A stretch of DNA of 64,000 bases, from the NCBI GenBank assembly GCA_026413945.1, contig JAOAJX010000003.1, forward strand, positions 98,417 to 162,416, given 5' to 3'. A program made the translations under genes and the position numbers. This DNA comes from Candidatus Iainarchaeum sp. (GTDB lineage: Archaea; Iainarchaeota; Iainarchaeia; Iainarchaeales; DTGL01). This document shows positions 16,279 to 25,641 of this stretch, piece after piece; within the stretch, counting starts at the first letter, position 1; the number at the start of each line of letters is the position of its first letter. The notes beneath the pieces were generated by a model. That model had not been told where the DNA came from. It worked only from the letters and a program-made list of their open reading frames with translations, and did no database searches.

Positions 16279-18783
16279 TTAGCTGCACCCCACAATCTGA
16301 TTTATGCTTGGTGCGAAATCAGGAAGCCTAAAATTGTCCCTTGCACAAGCAACGCCCGGGCCGCATTCCGGGGCATATGAGCGGTTGAAGTTGAAATCTA
16401 TGCCACCATACCTTCCTGTGAAACCAGGTGTTCTGCAAGTAGCGAAAGCGAAAACTCTTCCGGCATCCCTGGCTCTCCAATATTCATCAGCATCATACGT
16501 TGTAATATTTTTGAAGCAATAGTTTGCCTCATTTAATGCAAAACAGTAAGGGTAGTCTCCAGGCAAACCACCTAAAACCACCCCAATGTTATTATTTGTT
16601 GTATCAACCACGTGCCATTTTGCATCGCCAGGGAATTTAACCAAATTGTAGCAATGCGCCCCATCACAATAGTTTGCGACTTCTCTCTGAGTGTATCCTG
16701 CTTTTCTGAGGAGAGTTGCAAGTGCTCCTGAGTAATCCCTACAAATGCCTTTCTTGTGATAGTTTATCAATCTTTCTGCAGGCGCTGCTGATGCCCATGC
16801 ACCGCATACAAAGTAGTCCATTAAGCTGTTGCGGAAGTATCCGCGCATCCATCTTGCGTAAGGTCCAAGGCCTTTTATTATGTAAAGACCAACGCATTTC
16901 TTGCAGTTTGAGCCACCCCCACGCAACGATTCTCTACAAAGATTAGGATCTACTGTGCGATTAACATCATCCCAGCTTGTCGAGCTGCAACATTTGAGTG
17001 CCTCTTCTATTACATGATCGAGGTTCTGGTCACAAACCTCATAAAACTGGCAAGGACATTCACCACCGCCTTCTGTCCACTCAAGCTCTATTTTGTGCAT
17101 GTCACTCAAATTCTCATCTGAAATAAATTCATACTTGTAAAAATTCGCGTGTGGATAAGGCGTACCACGAACAATTGCTCTGCCACCACCTATAAAGTGG
17201 CTCGTGCATGGGGAATCATTTGGAGCATACTTTACTGTACCAGAACAAACAGAATTGCATGGTGGGCATTTTCCACCGCAATCTACCCCAATTTCATCTT
17301 GGTTTCTCACCTTATCAGCGCACGTTGCAGTGCCTGTCGAGCAGGTGATTGGAAATGCTTCGACTGGAGTTGTCTTGCAAGCACCGTTTTCACAGCCATA
17401 CCTACAGTCCATTGTCCTTGAAGGATTTGTTTCGGTCTCTTCATTACCAGAGCCGCAGTAATTTTCTATTAAGAGACTCCCAACACAATAATCTACTGTT
17501 TTACTCCGCCCTTTAATTAAGACTGTTCCTTTTTCAAATGGTTTAATACCACCATCAGAATCCTTGCATACGCAGCCGTTTTCGAAAACTTGTTTGCCAG
17601 AAGGCGTTCTTGGGCAGTTGTCGGCCATGTTTGGCACACCGTCACCATCATAATCATCGAAAGCGCTTGGCATAATTGGACCTTCTCGAACTATTTCCCT
17701 GCCAGTTTCTTTGAGAGTTATTTCCAAACCATCTTCAGACCTTATAGAAAAAGACCTTCCAACTTGCACATCTACGTAAGATGGCGTTGCAGTAACCAGT
17801 GGTGCTTGATCGGGGCAGCCATCTGAGTCTTCAAATCCATTTAATGTTTCCATCTCATGTGTGCATTTGTCCTCACAGTTTTTTATACTGTCTCCATCTG
17901 AATCCCTGTCATCACATTCGTCACAACTATCTCCAATGCCATCTTTATCAGAGTCTTTCTGGTCCTGATTGTAAACAAATATGCAATTATCCTTATCATC
18001 CATTGCACCGTCCTTGTCAGAATCATCACAGGCATCCCCAAAAGCGTCTTTATCGCCATTTTCCTGACGGGGGTTGTAAACATTGACACAGTTGTCAATC
18101 GAATCGTCAACTCCATCTCTATCTGAGTCTTCGGGCTTTTCGCATGCGTCCCCAACACCGTCTTTGTCCGAATCTGCCTGTTTTGGATTGTAATTTTGTG
18201 GGCAATTGTCACAATGATCGCCTATGCTGTCTTGGTCAAAATCTTCCTGTTTCGGATTGTATTTATTCAAACAGTTGTCAGAGGCATCCGGAACACCGTC
18301 TTTGTCATTGTCAGGCTCTGGGGCAGCGCCTACCTTCAGATAACAGGCCTGCCAGTTTTCAGGACCTGATTTATACTCTTTCCCTGATAATATGTGGTAT
18401 GAAGGCCAAACAACCCAAGAGCCAGCCTTGTCGAGTTTCCTCGACGCAGAAACCGAGACAATTTTACCAGCCTCAAAAAGCGTGTTTGCATAAGAAAAAC
18501 CAAAGGACGTATCCAAAGAATCAGGATCTTTTGCATGAGCATATATGCCGCGCACTCCGAGCTTTACAGTATTTTGCCCGTAGTTTTGCAGGCTGAACTT
18601 TACAGTTACAGAATCTCCAACTTTAAGCTCCGAAGGCCCCTCAACGCTTAGCCCAGTAAGCCGCATATAATCTTCAGACAAATCTGGTCCTTTGAAGTAG
18701 CACAGCGTTTCCGCATATGCTAAATTTTGGATAAAACTAAGCGATAAGGCAACAGCCAGTAAAAATTTTATTTCAAGCCTTAT
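16279..18783 (-). CDS. Secreted thrombospondin type 3 repeat plus transglutaminase-like protein, apparent ATA start
   Basis: The first usual start in frame is TTG 18681 (800 residues), but the frame stays open upstream and encodes a clean signal peptide (IKFLLAVALSLSFIQNLAYA) from 18783. No ATG, GTG or TTG exists before it, so initiation from ATA 18781-18783, a mutated ATG, or a base error is implied. The mature part has an N-terminal sandwich domain, then about six DxDxDGxxDxxDNC thrombospondin type 3 calcium repeats. Cys-rich modules and a C-terminal transglutaminase/papain-like domain follow, with Cys (GICRDYS, about residue 681), His (GAHCYN, about 710) and Asp (WHVVDTT, about 727). It may crosslink or cleave surface proteins. 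Confidence 0.75.
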   Translation of the reverse strand: MRLEIKFLLAVALSLSFIQNLAYAETLCYFKGPDLSEDYMRLTGLSVEGPSELKVGDSVTVKFSLQNYGQNTVKLGVRGIYAHAKDPDSLDTSFGFSYANTLFEAGKIVSVSASRKLDKAGSWVVWPSYHILSGKEYKSGPENWQACYLKVGAAPEPDNDKDGVPDASDNCLNKYNPKQEDFDQDSIGDHCDNCPQNYNPKQADSDKDGVGDACEKPEDSDRDGVDDSIDNCVNVYNPRQENGDKDAFGDACDDSDKDGAMDDKDNCIFVYNQDQKDSDKDGIGDSCDECDDRDSDGDSIKNCEDKCTHEMETLNGFEDSDGCPDQAPLVTATPSYVDVQVGRSFSIRSEDGLEITLKETGREIVREGPIMPSAFDDYDGDGVPNMADNCPRTPSGKQVFENGCVCKDSDGGIKPFEKGTVLIKGRSKTVDYCVGSLLIENYCGSGNEETETNPSRTMDCRYGCENGACKTTPVEAFPITCSTGTATCADKVRNQDEIGVDCGGKCPPCNSVCSGTVKYAPNDSPCTSHFIGGGRAIVRGTPYPHANFYKYEFISDENLSDMHKIELEWTEGGGECPCQFYEVCDQNLDHVIEEALKCCSSTSWDDVNRTVDPNLCRESLRGGGSNCKKCVGLYIIKGLGPYARWMRGYFRNSLMDYFVCGAWASAAPAERLINYHKKGICRDYSGALATLLRKAGYTQREVANYCDGAHCYNLVKFPGDAKWHVVDTTNNNIGVVLGGLPGDYPYCFALNEANYCFKNITTYDADEYWRARDAGRVFAFATCRTPGFTGRYGGIDFNFNRSYAPECGPGVACARDNFRLPDFAPSINQIVGCS

Positions 18784-18871
18784 TCTTAAGCCCCCAACTC
18801 AAAATTCTTTTGAACGCAATAATCTTAACCCTTTCCTATGACGCCCATATTAATGAGATAGTTCAGTTTAC

Positions 18872-18942
18872 GCCCCGGTAGTATAACGGAAGAACTCCGG
18901 CTTCCGGAGCCGGCAATCCGGGTTCGAATCCCGGCCGGGGTA
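18872..18942 (+). tRNA. trnR-CCG: tRNA-Arg (CCG)
   Basis: Acceptor GCCCCGG pairs with CCGGGGT, the 1-72 pair being G-U; the discriminator is A. The anticodon stem CCGGC/GCCGG closes TTCCGGA, anticodon CCG. The T-arm CCGGG/CCCGG holds TTCGAAT. No intron; a compact tRNA of 71 nt. The small coiled-coil gene begins 46 nt downstream. Confidence 0.93.
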
Positions 18943-18988
18943 TTGTAATAGGATTAGTTTATTAAATCTAAATTAGCACTTCTTACAT

Positions 18989-19333
18989 ATGGCTTCAAGA
19001 TTTAAACGAGTAAAGAGTGGAATTGGGGGTGTTTTGGCTAGGGCAAAACAGCGTTTAGAGGCCCGCAGGCAATCCAAAATTAAAAAATTAGAAGACAGAA
19101 TAGCCAAGCTAAAAAAAGAAATCGAAAGGGAATACAAATTGCTTAATAATGCTTTGAACAGAAGATCTATTCTTCTCAAAAAAGGGCCACTTTCAGAAAA
19201 AGAAAAAAGCTTGCTGGCTATTGATGGTGAATTGGTATTACGTCACAGACAAAGAATTCACTATTTAAAGAATGAAATAAGTATTTTAGAGAGTTCTCTA
19301 AAAAGACTATCTGAAAAAAAAAGAAAGAACTGA
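18989..19333 (+). CDS. Small basic coiled-coil protein
   Basis: 114 residues, strongly basic and helical. The N-terminal FKRVKSGIGGVLARAKQRLEARRQSKIKKLEDRIAKLKKEIE has heptad spacing typical of a coiled coil, and a second helix pair lies near residues 75-110. No recognised domain. It may bind nucleic acid or act as a scaffold, but nothing in the context decides. An AT-rich gap of about 137 bp follows before the next gene. Confidence 0.5.
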   Translation: MASRFKRVKSGIGGVLARAKQRLEARRQSKIKKLEDRIAKLKKEIEREYKLLNNALNRRSILLKKGPLSEKEKSLLAIDGELVLRHRQRIHYLKNEISILESSLKRLSEKKRKN

Positions 19334-19470
19334 CTAAATTAGAATAATCCGAATTTTTGCAATAATATAAAGCATCGAGAATATTTGCATACTCATGAGT
19401 AAAAACAAATAATTAAAAATAAAAAAATACTTACTATTTTCCATAATTTACATAAAATAAGTGATAAAAT

Positions 19471-20640
19471 ATGACTTTTTCATTCAGAGCCACCTTGGCA
19501 AAATTTTTGCTGTTAGTAACTTTTCTGGTTTTAGTGCTGTATCTCTCAAAAAATTCATTTTCAGCCCCAACCCTAAGCCCAAGTGAAGTATACAAAATAA
19601 TAAAATTTGAAGAAGAAGGTGGCAGTGGGCCAAATGGAACAAGACCATCCTGCGTAATAACTTCAAGTGACCTCAGAATAGGCGAAGAGAACACAATAAC
19701 TGCTGATGTAACAGACTCTGACGGTAATTTAACTGATGCATATCTATTCATAAAATCTCCAAGCACTAAGTCGTATTACAACAAAGCCTTTTATGAGCTA
19801 ATGGCTTGTACAGGCACAGAGTTTTCTATGACTTGCAAATACACAATTGAGCCAAATTCTTCCTGGGGCGTAGATGCTAAAATAGAAGTTTCTGGTGTTG
19901 ACGACGGGGGTTTAGGCGAATATTGTTCTAAGATAGTGCGGGTAATTTCTCCAGCATCACCAACACCGATACAGGCACACCAAAGCCCAAGCCAAACACC
20001 AACAATCTCATCACCAAATGTAAGGCCGACCGTTAAGTTGAGCGCCCAAGAGCTTAAAAGATATGAAGGAAATCAAATTACTGCAAATATTACAGATCCA
20101 GATGGAGATGCTGATGCCTTGGCTGTTTTAATTTACATAAAGTCACCAAGCACTGAAGAAGCATTTAGAGTTAATGGGCAAAAAATGCCATGCGCAGGCA
20201 CAGGTGCAAGTTTAAATTGTTCCTATGTGGTAAGACCTGACTCTAACTGGGGCAATGACGCTTTGATCGTTATTCTGGCAAGTGACAAAGTAGGCAAAGG
20301 GCCTGAAGCAAAGCAAAATGTATTAATTAAGCCCGAGATAGTGCCATCACCAACCCCAAGCCCGACACCAACACCAAGTCCATCTCCAACGTTAAGCCCT
20401 TCACCAACACAGATTCCAACACCCACTCCAAGCCCAACACCAACTGTAAAAACAACCCCGAGTGTAGAAAAAACTGCACAGCCGTCACCGACTCAAAGCG
20501 TTCCACCTTTTTCCCCAGTAGTTTCCCCATCACCAAAAAAAGAGGAAAAAATGGATACTTTTATTCTGATAGCAACTACAATCTTTGTATCAGCAATAAT
20601 ACTTGCGCTTGTATATTATGTTGTGCGCAAAAAAGGCTAA
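19471..20640 (+). CDS. Exported protein with two Ig-like repeats, Pro/Ser/Thr stalk and C-terminal anchor
   Basis: 389 residues. N-terminal hydrophobic signal/anchor ([15 protein letters not shown]), two related domains of about 90 residues beginning at [13 protein letters not shown] and [13 protein letters not shown] (each with FIKSPST or YIKSPST and a Cys pair), and a P/S/T-rich stretch near residues 285-345. A transmembrane helix and RKK tail end it. The arrangement is that of a cell-surface stalk protein, possibly O-glycosylated on the linker. GTGAT precedes the ATG by 4 nt. Confidence 0.6.
   Translation: MTFSFRATLAKFLLLVTFLVLVLYLSKNSFSAPTLSPSEVYKIIKFEEEGGSGPNGTRPSCVITSSDLRIGEENTITADVTDSDGNLTDAYLFIKSPSTKSYYNKAFYELMACTGTEFSMTCKYTIEPNSSWGVDAKIEVSGVDDGGLGEYCSKIVRVISPASPTPIQAHQSPSQTPTISSPNVRPTVKLSAQELKRYEGNQITANITDPDGDADALAVLIYIKSPSTEEAFRVNGQKMPCAGTGASLNCSYVVRPDSNWGNDALIVILASDKVGKGPEAKQNVLIKPEIVPSPTPSPTPTPSPSPTLSPSPTQIPTPTPSPTPTVKTTPSVEKTAQPSPTQSVPPFSPVVSPSPKKEEKMDTFILIATTIFVSAIILALVYYVVRKKG
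20340..20530 (+). repeat. Low-complexity Pro/Ser/Thr codon repeat
   Basis: Imperfect CCAAGCCC- and CCAACACC-type units repeat across the stalk-coding part of the preceding gene. They code the PTPSPTP linker and are not a non-coding array. Confidence 0.6.
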
Positions 20641-20657
20641 AAAATCTGCAAATAGAA

Positions 20658-22346
20658 CTATTTTAGCCCCAGCAATTTTTTCATCTCTTCATAAGGTGGT
20701 GGCACTCTAAGCGCAGCAGCTATTTTTCTTTTTCTCTCATCAGAACTTTTTGTTTCCACAATTCTATGAAGCGATTTTTCTATTTTCAATTCGTGGTTAA
20801 GAATCTCCTCTCTTACAGATCCCCATTTTTCAGGGCTGTTGAGAAATCTGATAAAAACATTTCTTTGGGTCTCAATTAAAGCCCTTCTGTCCCCTATAAA
20901 AAGGCCACAAAATAAAGGCGCCAATGTTTTGTTTTGTTCGCTAAAGGGATTTATAAAGTGACCGTGTTCACACAGCCTTAACCTCATTTCTTTTGCGATC
21001 TCCTTCAACCTTTTTTCTGCCGAACTATCAGAAGCAATTAACGCATAGTCGATATCACTGCCTGCTCTTGCGTAGCCTTTCGCTAAGCTGCCGAGTATAA
21101 CTATGCCTATGAATTTGTCCTCATACTCTCGTTTTAGCTGTGTGGCTGCTTCACGAAGCGGTTTTATGTCCGCTAAAATTTCCTTCAGATGAGGCATTGC
21201 TGCAAAAGGCCTTCTTGTTAATAGCAAAAGTTCTCTTGCATTAATCATACTAATAGCCTCTTCAGCATGCCTGCGCAAGTGATAATCCCCTTTTTCAACC
21301 ATCATGGCAAGCGCTCTGAAATCTTTTTTCTCGAGGTAATATCTCGCAAGGGCTTCAGCAGCATACTCTTTCGTTACCCAATCCTCATCAAGAAGCAGTT
21401 TTTCAAGTGCCTTAACGCCTTTTGGGCCAATTTTAAGTAAGGCTCTTGCAGAAGGCTCCTTACGATCTAATTCACTGTTTCTCATGATTTCCATCAAAGC
21501 AGGTATTGCAGCTTCACCTCTCTTTCCAAGCTCCTGAGCAACAGCTCTTGTTATATCATATGAATTTCCGGCTTTTGCAAGCTCTACTAATTTGCTTATG
21601 CCTTCTCTGCCTGGAAATATTCTAGAAATTGCGGCGACCGCTTCTCTTTTCGCCAACCAATGTTCGCTCCTTAGAAGTGTCATTAATAAGGATAACCCAC
21701 GTTTCCCCATCATTGCGAGCCCATGTGCTGCGCCGGCTCTTATCTGCCCGTCTTCATGGTAAACAAGGCCTCGCAGTGCATTATAATCGCCCTGCTTTGC
21801 ATATATTATTGATGCTGCTTTGGAAAGATCCATCCATGCTGAAACCTCCAGTAATGACAGATTGTTTAATATTTTATTGGCCAAAGGCGCTGCCTTTTCG
21901 CCAGCAAGATGTAATGCTTCGACAACTGAGATCTGGATAGAACTTCTGCCACTATCAAAAAGTCTTTCAAGGTCGGCTATCCGACCCTGTTTTGCATAAC
22001 GCCTCGCCAGGGATAAAGACGCCCTTTTCACCACATCGTAATTTCCAGAGCGCAAAAGCTTTTCCAATTCATTAGTTGTCAGGCTTTCAAAGGGTCTTTT
22101 TTCTATGATCAGCCTTTCACAAGCTGCCTTTCTTATAACTGGATCTTTACTTAGAGCCATTGTGGATAGTAGTTTTGCGCTAACTTTCTTCTTCTGGAGC
22201 CGCCTTATCGCATAATCATAAGGAAGTTGCTGCCTTGGGAAAGTAGAGGCGGGCGGCTTTATGCCAGATGCAATTATTTCTTTTCTGGCATCTTCCCTCT
22301 GCACGCGTAGCATACTGGGCTTAGGCTTTTTGAACTGTGGTTTCAC
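20658..22346 (-). CDS. HEAT-repeat protein with a C-terminal nucleotidyltransferase (MNT-type) domain
   Basis: 562 residues. After a short basic tail, about 11 HEAT-like helical repeats run to residue 380 (RKAACERL.., RAGAAHGLAMMG.., KREAVAAISRI..). The C-terminal part from about 400 carries a DNA polymerase beta-type nucleotidyltransferase core, ILGSLAKGYARAGSDIDYALI. That is the GS...G...SDxD signature of minimal nucleotidyltransferases, followed by a helical tail. Such domains add nucleotides to proteins, tRNA or small molecules; the repeats probably hold the target. The target is unknown. It stands alone, convergent with the surface protein upstream. Confidence 0.75.
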   Translation of the reverse strand: MKPQFKKPKPSMLRVQREDARKEIIASGIKPPASTFPRQQLPYDYAIRRLQKKKVSAKLLSTMALSKDPVIRKAACERLIIEKRPFESLTTNELEKLLRSGNYDVVKRASLSLARRYAKQGRIADLERLFDSGRSSIQISVVEALHLAGEKAAPLANKILNNLSLLEVSAWMDLSKAASIIYAKQGDYNALRGLVYHEDGQIRAGAAHGLAMMGKRGLSLLMTLLRSEHWLAKREAVAAISRIFPGREGISKLVELAKAGNSYDITRAVAQELGKRGEAAIPALMEIMRNSELDRKEPSARALLKIGPKGVKALEKLLLDEDWVTKEYAAEALARYYLEKKDFRALAMMVEKGDYHLRRHAEEAISMINARELLLLTRRPFAAMPHLKEILADIKPLREAATQLKREYEDKFIGIVILGSLAKGYARAGSDIDYALIASDSSAEKRLKEIAKEMRLRLCEHGHFINPFSEQNKTLAPLFCGLFIGDRRALIETQRNVFIRFLNSPEKWGSVREEILNHELKIEKSLHRIVETKSSDERKRKIAAALRVPPPYEEMKKLLGLK

Positions 22347-22436
22347 AATATTATTAGAATTGATTGTTTTTTATTGGTTTTGAAACCCTCTTTCTTTTTA
22401 AAACATATTAAAAAACTTTGCTTCAAGTTGTGATTT

Positions 22437-24053
22437 ATGGATTTGGGCCCTTTAATAGCCCCAATTTTTGGAATTCTCGCAGGCCTTGCCGTTTTCCTTT
22501 TTGGCATGTCAATGCTTTCTGAAACACTCAAGAGCGTTGCGGGCGAAAAATTAAAAAAATTGCTTGAAAGATTTACAAACAGCCGCATTAAAGCGTGTGC
22601 AGTAGGCGCTTTTGTAACCGGAATTCTACAAAGCTCTTCATTAATGATGGTTGTTTTCATTGGCTTTCTTAATGCAGGTATGATGAGCCTGGAGCAAGCA
22701 GTATGGGCAATGCTTGGGGCTGAGATAGGCACTACTGTTACTGCACAATTGCTTGCTGGGGCAGTGTCCTTCAAGTTGGTTGACCTTTTAGGCATGCCTT
22801 TCCTTGCAGCTGGCTTTTTTGCCCAGCTGATGTCTAGAAAAAAATCTTTCAAGAGCGCCGGAAAAATAATTTTTGCAGTTGGTCTTATCCTTCTTGGAAT
22901 GGACTTAATGTCTGATGCAGTTGGCCATATTAAGAAAGATCCAAACGCAAAAGACTTACTAGCATCTTTTGGTACACAGCCAGTGCTGGGTGTTTTGGCT
23001 GGAGCTATTTTCACTGCAATAGTACAGAGCTCGTCAGCTACTACCGCACTTGTCATAGCTATTTCAACAACAGGCGCTATTACACTGCCAGGAGCAATTG
23101 CAATAATCCTCGGCGCGAACATAGGCACAACATTTGATACGCATTTAGCAGCGATAGGTTCAAACATTTCCGGTAAAAAACTAGCTTTTATACAAAGCAC
23201 TGTAAATGTGCTTGGGGCAATAGCTTTCATCCCATTCATTTACCAGTTTTCAGCCGTTATGGCCGCCACGAGCAACGAGCTTCCCAGGCAGATTGCAAAC
23301 AGCCACACGACATTTAATGTTGTCTGCACTGCAGTTGCGTTGCCACTGTCTGCATATCTAGTGAAAATTTCTGGCAGAATCATTAAAGGGCATGATGTTA
23401 GAGTTGAGCGCGGTCTGAAACATATTAACAAAAAAATTGCAGCTGTGCCTTCCGTTGCGTTGGCACAGATTAAGAAAGAAGTTTTGCGTATGTCTGATAT
23501 TGCATTAGAGATGATAAAAATATCGAGGAAAGCACTTCTTGAGAATGATCTTTCAATGAAAAAACAGCTCTATGAATACGAGGATACGCTTGATGAACTT
23601 AAACTAATACTTTTTATAATGGTCGAGGATTTGTGCAAAGGCGAGCTTAACTGCGAAGATCATAGAAATGCGGCAATGCTTAAAAGTCACATCATCGATA
23701 TCGAGCGCGTGGGTGACCATGCAAACAATCTTTTTGAGCTTGCAGAGAAAAAGCGTGAACTTAAGACAGAATTTTCCACAAAAGAGAAAAAGGAACTAAA
23801 CCACTATTTTGAACTCGCAACTGAAGCTTATTTGGCTGGCGCTAAAGCACTTAGGTGCGCTGAAGAGGTGCATTATAAAAAAATAATAAAAAACGAGCAG
23901 GAACTTGACATGATTCAGGAAAGGATTGAAAAAATTGAATCAAAGGAAAAGGAGAAAAAAAGCGCTATAATAATGGTTGAGGCATTTCTCAATCTGGAAA
24001 GGATAAGCGATCATGCCAAGAACATTATGAGAACCTTGCAGCAAGGTTTTTGA
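22437..24053 (+). CDS. Na+/phosphate cotransporter family protein with PhoU-like tail
   Basis: 538 residues. Two inverted PF02690 repeats are seen, each with the QSSS signature (GILQSSSLMMV near residue 63 and AIVQSSSATTAL near 198). GAEIGTT and GANIGTTFDT accompany them, within about nine membrane segments up to residue 310. The C-terminal 200 residues are a soluble helical PhoU-like domain (DIERVGDHANNLFE, LERISDHAKNIM). It should import inorganic phosphate with Na+. A PspC-domain gene follows 16 nt downstream and is probably cotranscribed. Confidence 0.88.
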   Translation: MDLGPLIAPIFGILAGLAVFLFGMSMLSETLKSVAGEKLKKLLERFTNSRIKACAVGAFVTGILQSSSLMMVVFIGFLNAGMMSLEQAVWAMLGAEIGTTVTAQLLAGAVSFKLVDLLGMPFLAAGFFAQLMSRKKSFKSAGKIIFAVGLILLGMDLMSDAVGHIKKDPNAKDLLASFGTQPVLGVLAGAIFTAIVQSSSATTALVIAISTTGAITLPGAIAIILGANIGTTFDTHLAAIGSNISGKKLAFIQSTVNVLGAIAFIPFIYQFSAVMAATSNELPRQIANSHTTFNVVCTAVALPLSAYLVKISGRIIKGHDVRVERGLKHINKKIAAVPSVALAQIKKEVLRMSDIALEMIKISRKALLENDLSMKKQLYEYEDTLDELKLILFIMVEDLCKGELNCEDHRNAAMLKSHIIDIERVGDHANNLFELAEKKRELKTEFSTKEKKELNHYFELATEAYLAGAKALRCAEEVHYKKIIKNEQELDMIQERIEKIESKEKEKKSAIIMVEAFLNLERISDHAKNIMRTLQQGF

Positions 24054-24069
24054 TGTTTAGGTGAGTCAT

Positions 24070-24288
24070 ATGGTCAAAAAAGCAGATAACCCAAAAAAGC
24101 TCTACCGATCAAGCAAAAACAATTGGCTTGGCGGCGTTTGTGGCGGCATAGGCGAATACTTTGAAGTTGATCCAAATATAGTCCGAATCGTTTGGATTGC
24201 CCTTACACTGGCTTCTCTGGGCTTTGGCCTGTTGCTTTATATTGCCGCGTGGCTTATAATACCACTGAATACAGAACAGTCAAAATAA
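24070..24288 (+). CDS. PspC-domain membrane protein
   Basis: 72 residues from ATG 24070. GGTGAG at 24060-24065 precedes it, so the upstream GTG is read as part of the ribosome binding site. The PspC signature is clear: KLYRSSKNNWLGGVCGGIGEYFEVDPNIVRIVW followed by one long hydrophobic segment (TLASLGFGLLLYIAAWLIIP). PspC-like proteins are linked to membrane stress responses in bacteria; in archaea the role is unproven. Confidence 0.88.
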   Translation: MVKKADNPKKLYRSSKNNWLGGVCGGIGEYFEVDPNIVRIVWIALTLASLGFGLLLYIAAWLIIPLNTEQSK

Positions 24289-24311
24289 TCAGAATATTCT
24301 AAACTATCCCA

Positions 24312-24323
24312 AGTTTTTTAATA
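24312..24323 (+). promoter_or_regulatory. TATA-like box for upp
   Basis: AGTTTTTTAATA is about 30 nt before ATG 24349, consistent with leaderless initiation and with rejecting the TTG at 24328. Confidence 0.4.
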
Positions 24324-24348
24324 TGTTTTGTACAAAAATTTTATTTTA

Positions 24349-25083
24349 ATGTATAACGAATGGAAAAAATACAATAGAAAAAAATTCCTTAAAAGTCTTG
24401 AAAGGAAAGGAATGCAAGTACATTTAATAACTCACCCTCTAATTTTGGAGGAGCTTACAAGACTTAGAGACAAAAGTACCAATCGCTTCGAGTTTAGGCA
24501 TTCACTGCGAAGGATGGGAGAGCTTTTAACATATGAGCTCCTTAGGTTTGGGAAGATCAAAAAAATACCTTTGGTTACGCCACTTGGCAAATCTCACGGC
24601 TATAAGCTTGAAGATGGCTATGTTGTGGTACCTGTTTTAAGAGCTGGAGTTCCAATTGCAGAAGGCTTCAATGCAATGATAAGCAGTGTTGAGATTGCCT
24701 TTGTTTCATGCTGGCGTGACAAGGATCTTAGCGTTGTTGTTGAGTATGCAAAAGTTCCAGACATAAGCAATAAGCAGGTTATAATAATAGATCCTATGCT
24801 AGCAACAGGCCACAGCTTGTGCGCAGTCTACGAAACTTTGAGAAGGTTTGGTAAGGCCAAAAGTTGGAAGATACTTGCTGTGATCGCAAGCCCTGTTGGC
24901 TTGAAAGAGATCAGCAAGAGCTTTCCAAAAGGCACAGATGTTTTTATCTGTGCTTTAGATGATAGTGCTTTTGGCAAGGATTTCTTAGGGCCTGGTCTCA
25001 ATTCACACGGTTATATTGTGCCAGGCCTTGGCGATGCTGGAGATCGGGCCTATGGTTCACCTTTAAAACTAAGTAAGAAATAA
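24349..25083 (+). CDS. upp: Uracil phosphoribosyltransferase
   Basis: 244 residues from ATG 24349. Converts uracil and PRPP to UMP in pyrimidine salvage. Key features are VVVPVLRAGVPIAEGF near residue 93, the PRPP loop IIIDPMLATGHS near residue 143, and the uracil-binding C-terminal GYIVPGLGDAGDRAYG. Length is somewhat above the usual 210 because of a Lys-rich N-terminal helix (EWKKYNRKKFLKSLERK). Salvaging bases accords with the AMP-degradation genes at 59.6-63.1 kb. Confidence 0.94.
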   Translation: MYNEWKKYNRKKFLKSLERKGMQVHLITHPLILEELTRLRDKSTNRFEFRHSLRRMGELLTYELLRFGKIKKIPLVTPLGKSHGYKLEDGYVVVPVLRAGVPIAEGFNAMISSVEIAFVSCWRDKDLSVVVEYAKVPDISNKQVIIIDPMLATGHSLCAVYETLRRFGKAKSWKILAVIASPVGLKEISKSFPKGTDVFICALDDSAFGKDFLGPGLNSHGYIVPGLGDAGDRAYGSPLKLSKK

Positions 25084-25116
25084 GAGCAGTATTTATAGTG
25101 CTTTGGCCTTTTTTAC

Positions 25117-25641
25117 CTATTTTCTTCTTTTTACGCTTTCAGCGATTTCTTCATCAAGTTTTTTAAGTTCACTCTCACTTAATTCAAATTCGCTTTCTTT
25201 GCTTTTTCTCTCAAATAATATGAAATATGAGCCAAGCATCAAGGCATATCCAAAAATCAAAGTACCAGCCCCTAAAAGCATAAGAATTATTCCTTCCTCT
25301 AAAGAAGGGTTAAGCATTGCAAAGGCTATGCCACCAAAATAAAATAACGCGAAAACAATAAGCAGTATTTGAGCATATAACCTTCTTTTTTCGCTCACGA
25401 GCTTTTCGTCGTAAAAAGGCTTCAGGCCCTCTTTTCCTGAATTTTTAACGCAGCTTTTACAAAGGACGCCGTCTTCTGTTACAAACAAGCATGCACCACA
25501 AACCGCTCTGCTGCAGTTAGGGCATTCGTAAATCGAAAGGTCAAATATTGGTGGAAAGCCACGATGCACAGAGCACCATGGATATAAAATTTGCTTTCTA
25601 ATTATAGACCATTTACTTTCAGGGTTTTTATCGTCACTCAT
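25117..25641 (-). CDS. Zinc-ribbon (B-box-like) two-TM membrane protein
   Basis: 174 residues. An N-terminal zinc-binding part has His and Cys pairs (CSVHRGFPP, CPNCSRAVCGACLF, LCKSC), like a B-box or rubredoxin-type finger. It is followed by two membrane segments (about 90-110 and 115-140) and a charged Glu/Lys C-terminal tail. The start overlaps the stop of the upstream aminotransferase gene by 4 nt, so it is translationally coupled to it. Not recognised beyond the finger type. Confidence 0.65.
   Translation of the reverse strand: MSDDKNPESKWSIIRKQILYPWCSVHRGFPPIFDLSIYECPNCSRAVCGACLFVTEDGVLCKSCVKNSGKEGLKPFYDEKLVSEKRRLYAQILLIVFALFYFGGIAFAMLNPSLEEGIILMLLGAGTLIFGYALMLGSYFILFERKSKESEFELSESELKKLDEEIAESVKRRK

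Noticed and set aside
20340..20530. Possible CRISPR-like or tandem array
   Set aside because: Repeats are in-frame Pro/Ser/Thr codons of a surface protein stalk; spacing is irregular and there are no spacers or cas genes.
22343..23239. 298-codon frame on the minus strand
   Set aside because: Lies inside the Na/Pi cotransporter gene on the other strand, has no protein-like pattern, and its composition is what an antisense reading of that gene gives.
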